Source: Bacteroidota bacterium (GTDB taxonomy: Bacteria; Bacteroidota; Ignavibacteria; Ignavibacteriales; Ignavibacteriaceae). Taken from it: a stretch of 16,193 bases of DNA. The translations under genes and the position numbers were made by a program. A model generated the notes under the pieces. That model saw nothing but the letters and a program-made list of their open reading frames with translations, searched no databases and was not told the DNA's origin. Location of the stretch: positions 1 to 16,193 of the forward strand of contig JAJYOQ010000037.1 in assembly GCA_021796135.1 (NCBI GenBank). Reading direction: 5' to 3'. Shown here piece by piece: positions 1 to 8,636 of this stretch; positions within the stretch are counted from its first letter, which is position 1, and each line of letters opens with the position of its first letter.

Positions 1-28
1 ATTAGAAACTATTATGGAGCCTCCCGGA

Positions 29-2434
29 ATGCATTATTTTAAATTTAAATTTCAGCTTTTCTGCTTTGTTTTTATTTCAATTATTTTCTCTGAAAATATT
101 TCAGCACAAAGAATTTCGGATTTGATCCAGCCTATAAATCTTATTGCCGGTCAAAAAGATTCCGTCAGAGTTAGCGATCTTTTCTATTCCCGCAATTATA
201 ATATGAAGTTTGTACCCGATTCCGTTATTAAAATTTCATATAATCTTAATTCTCAATTATTGTACTTAACACCAAATGATAATTTTGAAGGAATGAATTT
301 ACTCGAGTTTAAATTAGATAATATTAAATATGAAATCCCTGTTCAAGTTAAAATGACACAATTCCATGAATTTAATTATAAACCAGAAACTGAAGTCAAA
401 AATGTTAATTTATTCGGAACTTTTAACGGATGGAATAGACAAAGTCTTCCTATGAAATACGGTCAGGATGGCGTTTATCACATAACTGTACCGCTCGAAA
501 CCGGTAGGTATGAGTATAAATTTTATGTTGACGGAAAAGAAATAGCAGATCCTGCCGATTCACTAAAAACTCCCAGCGGCGTCGGTGACTTTAATTCCGT
601 TGTCTTTATTGCTCCCCGCCATAATAATAAAATATTTCTTAGGGTAATAGGCAAAAGTTTTTTGAATGGCGCCGTGGTGCTTAAATATTTTTTCGATAAT
701 GGAGATCAAAAAGAACCGTTAAATATCTCTAATATAATCACGCTTATTAATAATCAAAAAATTAAATTTAGTAATATTAAAATAGATGGAGATTATATCT
801 CTGTCACTGTGACTCGGGAAGAACTTAAATTTAATCCTATCGTCAGAATTGCTGTTAATATGAGAGGTCAAACCTCCAATATTCAAACTGTGCGCTTTAT
901 TAATGGTAAACCTGCCGGTGAAGAAAATAATATTACCTTGCAGGACCAAATTATTTATTCAATAATGATCGATAGATTTTATGACGGAGATTCTTCAAAT
1001 GATAAACCTGTTAAACTTCCCGGCTTATCTTATAAGGCAAACTATCAGGGAGGAGATTTCCAGGGTATAATAGATAAAATTAATTCGGGCTATTTTGATT
1101 CACTCGGAGTTAATACTCTTTGGCTTTCTCCTGTTGTAGATAACCCCGATAGCGCTTATCGTGAGTATCCGGCACCTCATCGTTTGTATACCGGCTACCA
1201 TGGCTATTGGCCGCTGCATTCTTATAGGGTCGAAGAACATTTCGGAACAATGTCTCTGCTGAAAAAATTAATCCGGCTGGCTCATCAGCATAAAATGAAA
1301 GTGTTATTTGATTATGTAGCCCATCATGTTTTTATTGATAATCCAATTTATAAAAAACATCGCGATTGGTTTGGCTCTTTATATCTTCCCGATGGAAGGA
1401 AAAACCTTCGCCTCTGGGATGAGGAAAGACTTACTACATGGTTTGATGTTTATCTCCCGACTTTTAACTATGTCGGCTCTAAAACTGCTCGTGAAGCTAT
1501 GACGGATAATGCTATTTGGTGGCTTAAGGAAACTAATGCGGATGGTTTTCGGCATGATGCTGTTAAACACATACCTAATAGCTTTTGGAGACTCTTAACA
1601 TTCAAATTGAAAAAAGAAATCGAAATTCCAGAAAAAAGAAATCTGTTTCAAATCGGCGAAACTTTCGGAAGTTATAGCTTGGTTAGCTCTTATGTTAATA
1701 ATGGGCAGCTCAATTCTCAGTTTAATTTTAATCTCTATGATGTTGCAATACCTACATTTATTGACGAAAAAGCATCCTTTAAACCTCTTGCTGATGAACT
1801 TAATAAATCCTTTCAGGTTTATGGATATAATAACTTGATGGGAAATATTATGGATAGCCACGATAAAGTCCGTTTTATGGCTTATGCTGACGGCGAAATC
1901 TCTTTGTCGGGCAATGTTGACCCTGGAGAAATTGGATGGAATAACCCGCCTGCCGTTAAACATGAATCAAGTTATAAAAAATTAAAATTGTACTTAAGCT
2001 ACTTGCTGACAATTTCCGGAATTCCTGTTATTGATTATGGAGATGAATTCGGTATGACCGGTGCGGCTGACCCCGATAACCGCCGTATGATGCGCTTTAA
2101 TAATCAACTTTCTGATTGGGAAAAAGCTGCATTATCTGATGTTAAAAAAATTATTTGGATTCGGAAAAATAACTCGGCTCTTAGATATGGCGACTTCCAA
2201 ACTATCGAGGCTGATACCGCATGCTTTGTATATTTACGCTCGGATATGAACGAACGTATTTTAGTAGCTCTCAATAAAAGCCCTTTCCCCAAAACTATAA
2301 TTTTAAAATTGCCTGCCGTTTATAATCTAAATGAAGCTATAAACTTGATTGACAAAGAAAAATCTAAAATTTCGGCAAATTCATTTACTTTGACTTTACC
2401 TGCTTTCGGTTATAAATTTCTGGAACTGAAATGA
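29..2434 (+). CDS. Secreted GH13 alpha-amylase-family glycoside hydrolase
   Basis: Probably a periplasmic or extracellular enzyme cleaving alpha-glucans (amylase/neopullulanase-like). I start at 29, not the in-frame ATG at 14, because GGAG (16-19) lies 9 nt upstream and the product opens with a signal peptide (basic start, hydrophobic core, cut near ISA-Q about residue 27). From 29 it is 801 aa. Order: a beta domain (about 28-110), an AMPK/CBM48-like glycogen-binding module with FNGWN and YEYKFYVDG (about 125-185), another beta domain (about 200-300), the catalytic barrel (about 310-720) and a C-terminal beta domain. All four GH13 regions are present: FDYVAHH (D428), GFRHDAVKH (R508, nucleophile D510), IGETFG (acid/base E544) and MDSHD (H611, D612), so it should be active. 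Substrate cannot be fixed by eye. Its stop overlaps the next gene by 4 bp, so the two are probably co-transcribed. Family very secure, substrate uncertain. Confidence 0.95.
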   Translation: MHYFKFKFQLFCFVFISIIFSENISAQRISDLIQPINLIAGQKDSVRVSDLFYSRNYNMKFVPDSVIKISYNLNSQLLYLTPNDNFEGMNLLEFKLDNIKYEIPVQVKMTQFHEFNYKPETEVKNVNLFGTFNGWNRQSLPMKYGQDGVYHITVPLETGRYEYKFYVDGKEIADPADSLKTPSGVGDFNSVVFIAPRHNNKIFLRVIGKSFLNGAVVLKYFFDNGDQKEPLNISNIITLINNQKIKFSNIKIDGDYISVTVTREELKFNPIVRIAVNMRGQTSNIQTVRFINGKPAGEENNITLQDQIIYSIMIDRFYDGDSSNDKPVKLPGLSYKANYQGGDFQGIIDKINSGYFDSLGVNTLWLSPVVDNPDSAYREYPAPHRLYTGYHGYWPLHSYRVEEHFGTMSLLKKLIRLAHQHKMKVLFDYVAHHVFIDNPIYKKHRDWFGSLYLPDGRKNLRLWDEERLTTWFDVYLPTFNYVGSKTAREAMTDNAIWWLKETNADGFRHDAVKHIPNSFWRLLTFKLKKEIEIPEKRNLFQIGETFGSYSLVSSYVNNGQLNSQFNFNLYDVAIPTFIDEKASFKPLADELNKSFQVYGYNNLMGNIMDSHDKVRFMAYADGEISLSGNVDPGEIGWNNPPAVKHESSYKKLKLYLSYLLTISGIPVIDYGDEFGMTGAADPDNRRMMRFNNQLSDWEKAALSDVKKIIWIRKNNSALRYGDFQTIEADTACFVYLRSDMNERILVALNKSPFPKTIILKLPAVYNLNEAINLIDKEKSKISANSFTLTLPAFGYKFLELK

Positions 2435-3774
2435 AAATGAAATATTTTTATAAAAAATATTCTGTTATATTATTCCTTATTTCTATATTACTCTATTCGT
2501 GTTCCGGGAAAAATTCATCTGTAAATAATGAGCTGGAATCTAAAATGAATAACATTGCTGAAAATTATGTAAAACTAGTCCTAAAAGTTGGGGAATTAGA
2601 TAGCGATTATGTGGATGCTTATTATGGTCCTGAAAATTGGAAACCGCAGGATAACCTGTCTTCTCCGGCTGATTCTGTGAAACTTAGAAATTATTGCAAT
2701 ACAGAAACTGATTCTCTTCTAAATAATCTCGATGCATTAAAAGACTTCAAAGCTAATAAATTAGAAGCTCTTCGCTATACTTACCTTTATAAACAGCTTC
2801 TTGCGGTTAAATCAAAACTATTTATGCTCGGGGGCGGATCATTTTCTTTTGATGAAGAAAGTAATGATCTGTATGATGCTGTCGCACCTTCCTATTCAAA
2901 GGAACATTACCAAAAAATTTTAGATGAAATTAGTAATTTATTGCCGGGCAATGGCGATTTGATGTCGCGTATTGAAGAATACCGGAAATTATTTATAATT
3001 CCTAAGGATAAGCTAAATACTGTTTTCACTGCTGCAATTTCTGAATGTAAAAAGCGAACTCTGGATCATATTCAACTTCCTGCTAATGAAAATTTTAAAA
3101 TTGAGTATGTAAATAATAAGCCCTGGAGCGGATATAATTGGTATAAAGGAAATTATTTCAGTACTATTCAAATCAATACTGATTTGCCTATTTATATAGA
3201 CAGAGCTGTCGATTTAGCTGCTCACGAAGGATATCCGGGTCACCATGTTTATAATACTTTGCTTGAAGAAAATTTAGTTAAGAAAAATGGATGGATGGAA
3301 TTTACTGTTTACCCTTTGTTTTCTCCCCAATCTTTAATTGCCGAAGGCACTGCCAACTTTGGTATCCAGATGATTTTTCCGGGTAATTCGAGAATTGTGT
3401 TTGAAAAAAATGTGCTTTTTCCTTTAGCCGGGTTAAATCCTGATAAGGCAGAAAAATATTACCGGATACTGGAATTGGTGAATAAACTTAGCTATTCTGC
3501 AAATGAAGCTGCTAGAAATTACTTGGATAAAAAATGGAACGAAACTGAAGCAGTGAACTGGCTGATGAAATATTCATTAATGTCCGAAGAAAGAGCAAAA
3601 CAAAGAATTAAGTTTATCGAAAAATATGGGAGTTATGTTATTAATTATAACCTGGGTCAGGATATTATTAAAAATTATATTGAAAAAAATGGCGGAGATA
3701 ATAATAATGCAAGAAAATGGTCTTTATTTACTGAACTATTATCAACTCCCCAAACTCCTTCAGGATTAAAATAA
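2431..3774 (+). CDS. Lipoprotein, DUF885-like putative zinc metallopeptidase
   Basis: A 447-aa membrane-anchored lipoprotein. After a hydrophobic stretch comes a lipobox ending in LLYSC (C24), followed by a polar linker. The middle holds HEGYPGHH (H265, E266, H271, H272), and 33 residues on from H272 is EGTANF (E305). DUF885 proteins carry a similar HExxPGHH plus EGxA pair, thought to be a gluzincin-like zinc site. Peptidase activity is therefore inferred from motifs, not shown. At 447 aa it is shorter than the roughly 550-600 aa I expect for DUF885, so it may belong to a neighbouring subfamily. The start ATG is part of the ATGA that ends the GH13 gene, implying translational coupling; an ATG two codons later (2437) is an alternative. 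AI-2E gene follows after 18 bp. Confidence 0.8.
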   Translation: MKMKYFYKKYSVILFLISILLYSCSGKNSSVNNELESKMNNIAENYVKLVLKVGELDSDYVDAYYGPENWKPQDNLSSPADSVKLRNYCNTETDSLLNNLDALKDFKANKLEALRYTYLYKQLLAVKSKLFMLGGGSFSFDEESNDLYDAVAPSYSKEHYQKILDEISNLLPGNGDLMSRIEEYRKLFIIPKDKLNTVFTAAISECKKRTLDHIQLPANENFKIEYVNNKPWSGYNWYKGNYFSTIQINTDLPIYIDRAVDLAAHEGYPGHHVYNTLLEENLVKKNGWMEFTVYPLFSPQSLIAEGTANFGIQMIFPGNSRIVFEKNVLFPLAGLNPDKAEKYYRILELVNKLSYSANEAARNYLDKKWNETEAVNWLMKYSLMSEERAKQRIKFIEKYGSYVINYNLGQDIIKNYIEKNGGDNNNARKWSLFTELLSTPQTPSGLK

Positions 3775-3792
3775 AAATTGAATTGATGGTCT

Positions 3793-4947
3793 ATGGCTGG
3801 AAAATTTAAAAGCGACGGTACAATAAAATTTTTTATATCAATTATTGGTATTGTGGTTATTGCTTTAACTTTAAAGGAATTAAGCCATATTGTAATCCCA
3901 TTTATTATTGCTTACTTCCTTTTCTTCCTGTTTTCTCCTCTTAATGAATTTCTAAAAAATAAAAAAATACCTTTCTCGGTTATCTTATTGACTGATATCT
4001 TTATTATTATTTTTATTTCTTCGGGCGTTTCTTCTTTTATTATTAGATCGTTTATCTCTTTCGGCGAACAGGCGCCTCTCTATGCTGATAAACTAAATAA
4101 TATTGTATCTGATACTTCTGCCTCGTTAGGTATACGTATTCCATTCTTTAGATATTTCTCAATTCAAAAAATCGTGTCTAGAATTGATTTTAAACTTTTA
4201 GCAGGAGGAATATTTTCATCTACTTTTTCGGTTCTCGGTAATTTATTGTTTATCCTTTTCTTTTTTATCTTTATTATGACTGGTCATGGTACCATTTATG
4301 AGGCAATTAAAAAAAGATTTGTTTTTAATAAAGTAAAACCTGAATTAAAAGAAATTAAGAAAAAGTTTAAATTATCTTCCGCTGATACGAATACTGACTT
4401 TAAACTTTGGCAGGAAGATAGACTAAATTTGGAAAGACAGGAGAAAGAAGAAAAACTAGCACAGACTTTCAAAACTATTACTGGCCAAATTCAGCGGTAT
4501 ATCATTCTTAAAATTGCTATTAATTTTACTGCAGGCATTATTATTACTGCGCTGCTCTATATCTTCGGAATTGATTTTGCGATTATTTGGGGACTTTTTG
4601 CATTTCTTTTTAACTTCATTCCTTCAATAGGATCAGCTATCGCCTTAATTCTTCCGGTCACTATGGCTTTGCTTCAATATGGCTCGGTGACTTATGCTTT
4701 AATTATTGCTTTAATTCTTGCTGCAGTGCAGACCTTGTTCTTTAATATAATAGAGACAAATGTTATCGGCAAAAGATTAAATCTAAATCCTCTTTTAATA
4801 TTATTGTCTGTTCTAATTTGGGGATATATTTTAGGAATTATTGGTATGTTGCTTTCTGTCCCTCTGACTGCAATTATAAAAATTATTATTTCAAATTCAG
4901 AATCTGAAAATATGAAATTCTTTGCCGATATAATGAGTAAAGAATAA
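3793..4947 (+). CDS. AI-2E/PerM family membrane transporter
   Basis: A 384-aa inner-membrane protein of the AI-2E (UPF0118/PerM) family. Family members include exporters of autoinducer-2 and Na+/H+ antiporters, so the substrate here is unknown. Visible are paired N-terminal TM helices (about 12-50), a further helix (60-85), a hydrophobic segment ending near residue 162, then FNFIPSIGSAIALILP (about 273-288), and the family's C-terminal GKRLNLNPLLILLSV...GxxGMLLSVPLTA (about 326-360). Odd feature: a charged, Lys/Glu-rich cytoplasmic stretch at about 183-222 is longer than the loop usual before the conserved GQxxxY segment (231-236). The gene ends in KE-stop, with the stop codon inside a shared palindrome with the convergent GT4 gene. 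Last gene of the probable three-gene operon. No clear Shine-Dalgarno. Confidence 0.9.
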   Translation: MAGKFKSDGTIKFFISIIGIVVIALTLKELSHIVIPFIIAYFLFFLFSPLNEFLKNKKIPFSVILLTDIFIIIFISSGVSSFIIRSFISFGEQAPLYADKLNNIVSDTSASLGIRIPFFRYFSIQKIVSRIDFKLLAGGIFSSTFSVLGNLLFILFFFIFIMTGHGTIYEAIKKRFVFNKVKPELKEIKKKFKLSSADTNTDFKLWQEDRLNLERQEKEEKLAQTFKTITGQIQRYIILKIAINFTAGIIITALLYIFGIDFAIIWGLFAFLFNFIPSIGSAIALILPVTMALLQYGSVTYALIIALILAAVQTLFFNIIETNVIGKRLNLNPLLILLSVLIWGYILGIIGMLLSVPLTAIIKIIISNSESENMKFFADIMSKE

Positions 4948-4963
4948 ACTAACTTTATTCTTT
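4939..4963. terminator. Bidirectional terminator-like inverted repeat at a convergent junction
   Basis: AAAGAATAAA (4939-4948) and TTTATTCTTT (4954-4963) form a perfect 10-bp stem with loop CTAAC. The stop codons of both converging genes (4945-4947 plus, 4957-4955 minus) lie inside the arms. The stem is AT-rich and so weak. On the plus strand a run of seven T lies at 4972-4978, 8 nt beyond the stem; no T-run follows on the minus strand. Termination is inferred. Confidence 0.5.
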
Positions 4964-6070
4964 CTTAATGCTTTTTTTATAAATAGAAATAATGTCATTT
5001 GTCAGTAATTCCAAATCAAACATATTTACAACCCTTTCTCTTGCACCCTGACCTAACTGCAAACAAAGTTGTTTAGAATTAATTAATTTATCAATCTTAT
5101 CTGCTAGGTCTGGCGGATCTTTTGTTTCAAATAATAAAGAAGTCTCTCCTTCAACTGCTATATCAAGTACTCCGTCCGAGTTGGAACAAACAGACGGCTT
5201 TGCCATTGCCATCGCTTCGATTAATGCTATGCCCAAAGCTTCATTGTGCGACGGAAATACAAAAATATCAAGTGAGTTTAAAACATCGGGAGTGTCTGGG
5301 CGGTATCCTGTAAAGATGACATTCTTTAAATTCATTCCGTTTGAAAGTTTTTTTATAGATTCTGCATAGTCGCCTTCTCCTCGGCTTGCTTCTCCGGTTA
5401 TCAAAAATTTAAGATGTGAGTACCTTTTTGATAATATATTTGCGGCTTCTAAAAAATCTTCATGCCCTTTTCCCGGACTGAACCGCGCCATCATTCCAAT
5501 GACAATTTCGTTTGACTTTATTTGAAATTCATTTCTGACGTCTTTTAAATCATTTCGGGATGGGTCAAATTTTCTAATATCAATTCCGTTATGCAGCAGT
5601 AAAATGTCTTTACTGTCAATCGGACAAGTGTCGATAAGATTTTGTTTTATAACATTGCTTATCGCTATTGCATAGGTTACTCTCCTGTAAATCCACTTGT
5701 GAAGAATGTCTTTCTTTATAATATATGATCCCACTTGTTTTGTAAGCAGAAGAGGGATCTTTCTTCCTAATAATTTTAATGCCGGAACCAAAAGCCATAG
5801 ATCTTTAGAAGCTTGTGTGTGTACTATATCAAAATTTCCTCTCCTGATTATACTGGCAACTTTAATTGTCGCATACGGATGAATAGCTCCTGAATATTTA
5901 ATCGGATGAATTATAATTCCTATAGACCTTGCTTCTATATGAATTCTCGAATCTTTGGCACATAAAAGCTCAACCCGGATATCTCTGCTTAATAATTGCT
6001 TAATTGCCGTAAGTGTGAACATTTCCATTCCGCCCCAGCTTTTCGATAAACAGGAATAAAATACTTTCAT
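4955..6070 (-). CDS. GT4-family (GT-B) glycosyltransferase
   Basis: A 371-aa cytoplasmic glycosyltransferase that probably moves a sugar from a nucleotide-sugar donor during polysaccharide or glycolipid assembly; donor and acceptor cannot be read from sequence. The N-terminal Rossmann half has an acceptor-side glycine loop with GGMEMF (about 13-18) and FDIVHTQ, typical of GT4. The C-terminal half has VIGMMARFSPGKGHEDFLEA, then ITGEASRGEGD, then the EX7E motif HNEALGIALIEAMA with E277 and E285, the expected phosphate/donor-binding glutamates. Length is normal and nothing is missing. The ATG is 9 bp after the SpoIID-domain gene stop, so the two are probably co-transcribed and may act together on the envelope, though that link is inference. 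The gene ends KKE-stop in the palindrome shared with the AI-2E gene. Confidence 0.93.
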   Translation of the reverse strand: MKVFYSCLSKSWGGMEMFTLTAIKQLLSRDIRVELLCAKDSRIHIEARSIGIIIHPIKYSGAIHPYATIKVASIIRRGNFDIVHTQASKDLWLLVPALKLLGRKIPLLLTKQVGSYIIKKDILHKWIYRRVTYAIAISNVIKQNLIDTCPIDSKDILLLHNGIDIRKFDPSRNDLKDVRNEFQIKSNEIVIGMMARFSPGKGHEDFLEAANILSKRYSHLKFLITGEASRGEGDYAESIKKLSNGMNLKNVIFTGYRPDTPDVLNSLDIFVFPSHNEALGIALIEAMAMAKPSVCSNSDGVLDIAVEGETSLLFETKDPPDLADKIDKLINSKQLCLQLGQGARERVVNMFDLELLTNDIISIYKKSIKKE

Positions 6071-6079
6071 TAATAATTC

Positions 6080-7435
6080 TCAATAAATTTTTTTTAGCTT
6101 AGCGTTCTTAAAATAATGAAGAAGAATTTCATCAAACATATGCCCTCGTGCTGCCATTACTGCTGCTCCAATTTCACAAAGTCCTACTCCATGTCCCCAG
6201 CCGGCACCGTATATCATAAAAAATTGAGGTACATCGTTAACTATTTGTTGCTTTTCAATTACTATTGCGGAACTGTATAAATGACTTGGGGATAATGTAC
6301 GCCGTATTTCTAACTCTTTGCCGATTGTAAGCGTCTTTTTTGATCCGATAATCTTCAGCTTGATCAATCTCGCTGATGCTCCCCGTTCAACTGGTATAAA
6401 ATCTAAAATATCTCCGAAATCAATACCGCTTTTTTTCTTTATTAAACCGGATATTTCCTTTTGGGTGTATAAAACTTTCCATCTGTAAAAATCAATTGTC
6501 TCCTGATCGTAATCAAGTAGGATTTGTCCTAAGATTTTTTTGTCCGTTGTGTTGCAAAAAGAAGGAGGATTGCTTTTTATCCACTTTTGAGCATTATTTT
6601 CTTTTCTAAAATCTAAATTATAATTATCAGGTTCGAATTTGTAATCTATTATCGACCTTAAATAATTGTGTCTCTCCGGTTCCCAGACGTTTTCAAAGTT
6701 TTCTGTTATTCCTCCGCAGGATTTGGAATATCGCGTATCACAAATTTCTTCTCCTTCTATTAATACTATTCCGCGTGTCTGCTTTATTGCTGTACGCACT
6801 CCTTCAGTATAGATTTTACTTGTGCCTTGGTAGCGCTGACAATGATCATCTGCGCATACATCAAATAACTTATGCTCTTCTCGATCATACCATTGTAATT
6901 TTTCATTGTCGGCAATATTTGGATTTGTATATGTGTTCCTTTTTTCGCTAGATTGTTTTGATTTATTCATCTGTGCAAAAAGCCAGCTTCTTGAAATTAC
7001 TGCATGCGCTTTTAATAATTGAGTTGAACTTTTTGAACTCATTTCCGATGATATCACGCTTTGTAGATAATATTCTGCCGGTATGATATTTATAGCAGTT
7101 ATTTTATCAAAGTTAATTATTAGTCTTAAAGAACCGTTAAAAGGCTGTTTTTGCTTTCTTTCCCAATGAAATTTTATTCCTATCGTAACATCTCTTAATA
7201 AAAAAGATTCGGTGAGAAAATTTGTCGGTTCAAATATAATTTCTCCTGTTGATTCAATTTTATCGATCCCTTGAAGACAAATAATTTTATTATCTAAAAT
7301 TTCTGCCGTATATACACCGCTAAAAGTTTGTTTAAAACCATAGACTCTAAAGTCACCGTGAAGCTCAAATAAAATTTTTTTCTCGGTTTGTATACCTACA
7401 TTTACCAATGGCTCAGCAGAATAATGATCAATCAT
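6080..7435 (-). CDS. SpoIID/LytB-domain protein
   Basis: A 451-aa SpoIID/LytB-domain protein. SpoIID of endospore formers is a peptidoglycan lytic transglycosylase and LytB an amidase enhancer, so a cell-wall role is likely. The conserved PAEYYLQSVISSEMSS segment holds E131, the position of SpoIID's catalytic glutamate, followed by LLKAHAVISRSW. Also present are the TRGIVL and TRYSKSCGGITE region and the C-terminal GAGWGHGVGLCEIGAAVMAARG (G414-H415-G416). Family members usually read GHGVGxxQxGA; here the Gln is Glu421. No signal peptide or TM helix is visible, and an in-frame TAA at 7450-7448, four codons before the ATG, prevents an upstream extension. Endospores are not implied, since non-sporulating bacteria also carry this domain. 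First gene of the pair with the GT4 gene. Confidence 0.88.
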   Translation of the reverse strand: MIDHYSAEPLVNVGIQTEKKILFELHGDFRVYGFKQTFSGVYTAEILDNKIICLQGIDKIESTGEIIFEPTNFLTESFLLRDVTIGIKFHWERKQKQPFNGSLRLIINFDKITAINIIPAEYYLQSVISSEMSSKSSTQLLKAHAVISRSWLFAQMNKSKQSSEKRNTYTNPNIADNEKLQWYDREEHKLFDVCADDHCQRYQGTSKIYTEGVRTAIKQTRGIVLIEGEEICDTRYSKSCGGITENFENVWEPERHNYLRSIIDYKFEPDNYNLDFRKENNAQKWIKSNPPSFCNTTDKKILGQILLDYDQETIDFYRWKVLYTQKEISGLIKKKSGIDFGDILDFIPVERGASARLIKLKIIGSKKTLTIGKELEIRRTLSPSHLYSSAIVIEKQQIVNDVPQFFMIYGAGWGHGVGLCEIGAAVMAARGHMFDEILLHYFKNAKLKKIY

Positions 7436-7615
7436 ATAAGTCGAAATTTATTTCAGAATTAAAACATAATTTAATATCAAAATATAAGAATATGTTGTAT
7501 TAAAATGTACCCACTCATTGTTGGCTATTATTTATAAACTTTTTATCTTAAATGCGTTCAATTAATTTATTAAGTATTGTTATAAATTTTATGTTGACTT
7601 CAGCCCAAAGGTGAC

Positions 7616-7650
7616 TAACTTTAATTGTTAAACAATATAGTTATTATAAT
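7616..7650 (+). promoter_or_regulatory. Palindrome and -10-like box upstream of arginase
   Basis: In the 239-bp divergent region (7436-7674), ATTGTT-A-AACAAT (7624-7636) is a perfect palindrome, flanked by TAACT (7616-7620) and AGTTA (7639-7643) as an outer, slightly off-centre inverted repeat. A perfect TATAAT box (7645-7650) follows, 24 bp before the arginase ATG, with no good -35 at 16-18 bp. An operator overlapping an activator-dependent promoter would fit, but in AT-rich DNA this is tentative. I found no convincing promoter for the minus-strand SpoIID gene in the rest of the region. Confidence 0.35.
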
Positions 7651-7674
7651 TCGTGATTAAATCAAAGTAATAGT

Positions 7675-8598
7675 ATGAAAAATAAATCTTCAAATATTGT
7701 AAATATTATCGGATTTCCGATGGACTTGGGCGCAGACCGTCGAGGCGTAGATATGGGTCCGTCTGCTTTAAGAATTGCTGGGCTAAAAGAAAAACTGGAA
7801 AAATTGGGATATAAAGTCGTTGATAGCGGCGATATAAATATTCAAATTATGGAACGGCAAAAAATTACTAATCATAAACTAAAATACCTTAATGAAATTT
7901 TAAAAACATCTAAATTACTTGCCTCAAAGGTTGAAAAAGTGCTGGAGAAACAGCAATTCCCGATTTGTATCGGGGGAGATCATTCAATGGCTATTGGCAG
8001 TATTGCCGGTATCGCCTCTCATTGCAGGAAAAATAAATTAAAGCTTGGTGTAATATGGATTGACGCTCATGCTGATATGAACACTGATGAAACTTCACCT
8101 TCGGGTAATATACACGGTATGCCTTTGGCTGCTGCTTTGGGTATCGGTAATTCCCATTTAACTAATTTCTATGGTTTTGCTCCTAAAGTTAAACCTGAAA
8201 ATTGTGCACTAATAGGTCTTAGAAGTATTGACTCTCTTGAAAAACTAAATATCAAAAATCTTAATCCTTCCGTTTATACAATGACAGATATAGATAAATT
8301 GGGGATCCATAGAATTATATCAAGAGTTTTAAAACAATTCAAAGAAAAGGTGGACCATATTCATATTAGCTTTGATCTCGATGCAGTTGATCCCTCCGTA
8401 GCTCCGGGAGTAGGCACGCCGATTCGGGGCGGATTAAGTTATAGGGAAACTCATTTGCTTATGGAATCAATCGCAGAATGCGGTTGCATGTCGTCACTGG
8501 AAGTTACTGAGATTAATCCCATTTTAGATAATAAAAATGAAAGCGCTATTTTTACCGCTGATGTAATTGCTTCAGTTATGGGTCAACGAATTTTATAG
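7675..8598 (+). CDS. rocF: Arginase
   Basis: A 307-aa cytoplasmic manganese enzyme hydrolysing L-arginine to ornithine and urea. All binuclear Mn ligands are visible: GGDHS (H103), DAHAD (D130, H132, D134) and SFDLDAVDP (D234, D236). The SPSGNIHGMPLA segment is the substrate-binding loop that marks arginase rather than agmatinase or formiminoglutamase. The N-terminus, with GFPMDLGADRRGVDMGPSALR, and the C-terminus, with EVTEINPILDNKNESA, match family ends, so it is full length. No strong Shine-Dalgarno precedes the ATG. It sits alone at the divergent region, followed 38 bp later by a small membrane protein that may be co-transcribed. No urease or other arginine-catabolism gene is in the window. 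Confidence 0.95.
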   Translation: MKNKSSNIVNIIGFPMDLGADRRGVDMGPSALRIAGLKEKLEKLGYKVVDSGDINIQIMERQKITNHKLKYLNEILKTSKLLASKVEKVLEKQQFPICIGGDHSMAIGSIAGIASHCRKNKLKLGVIWIDAHADMNTDETSPSGNIHGMPLAAALGIGNSHLTNFYGFAPKVKPENCALIGLRSIDSLEKLNIKNLNPSVYTMTDIDKLGIHRIISRVLKQFKEKVDHIHISFDLDAVDPSVAPGVGTPIRGGLSYRETHLLMESIAECGCMSSLEVTEINPILDNKNESAIFTADVIASVMGQRIL

Positions 8599-8623
8599 CA
8601 CTCTGGTATACTCAAATTGGCAT

Positions 8624-8628
8624 AAGGA
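8624..8628 (+). promoter_or_regulatory. Shine-Dalgarno deciding a TTG start
   Basis: AAGGA lies 8 nt before TTG at 8637. It supports a non-ATG start for the six-TM protein and shows that at least some genes here use Shine-Dalgarno initiation. Confidence 0.6.
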
Positions 8629-8636
8629 TTTTTTAA

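Noticed and set aside
1..28. Tail of an upstream gene
   Set aside because: There is too little sequence to tell; only the GGAG used for the start at 29 is informative.
1595..1963. A 122-codon antisense open frame within the GH13 gene
   Set aside because: It lies wholly antisense to a gene with intact catalytic motifs, has no start support, and its composition is as expected for a shadow frame.
6631..6645. GGTTCGAAT resembling a tRNA T-loop
   Set aside because: No acceptor, D or anticodon stems flank it, and it is within the SpoIID-domain coding sequence.
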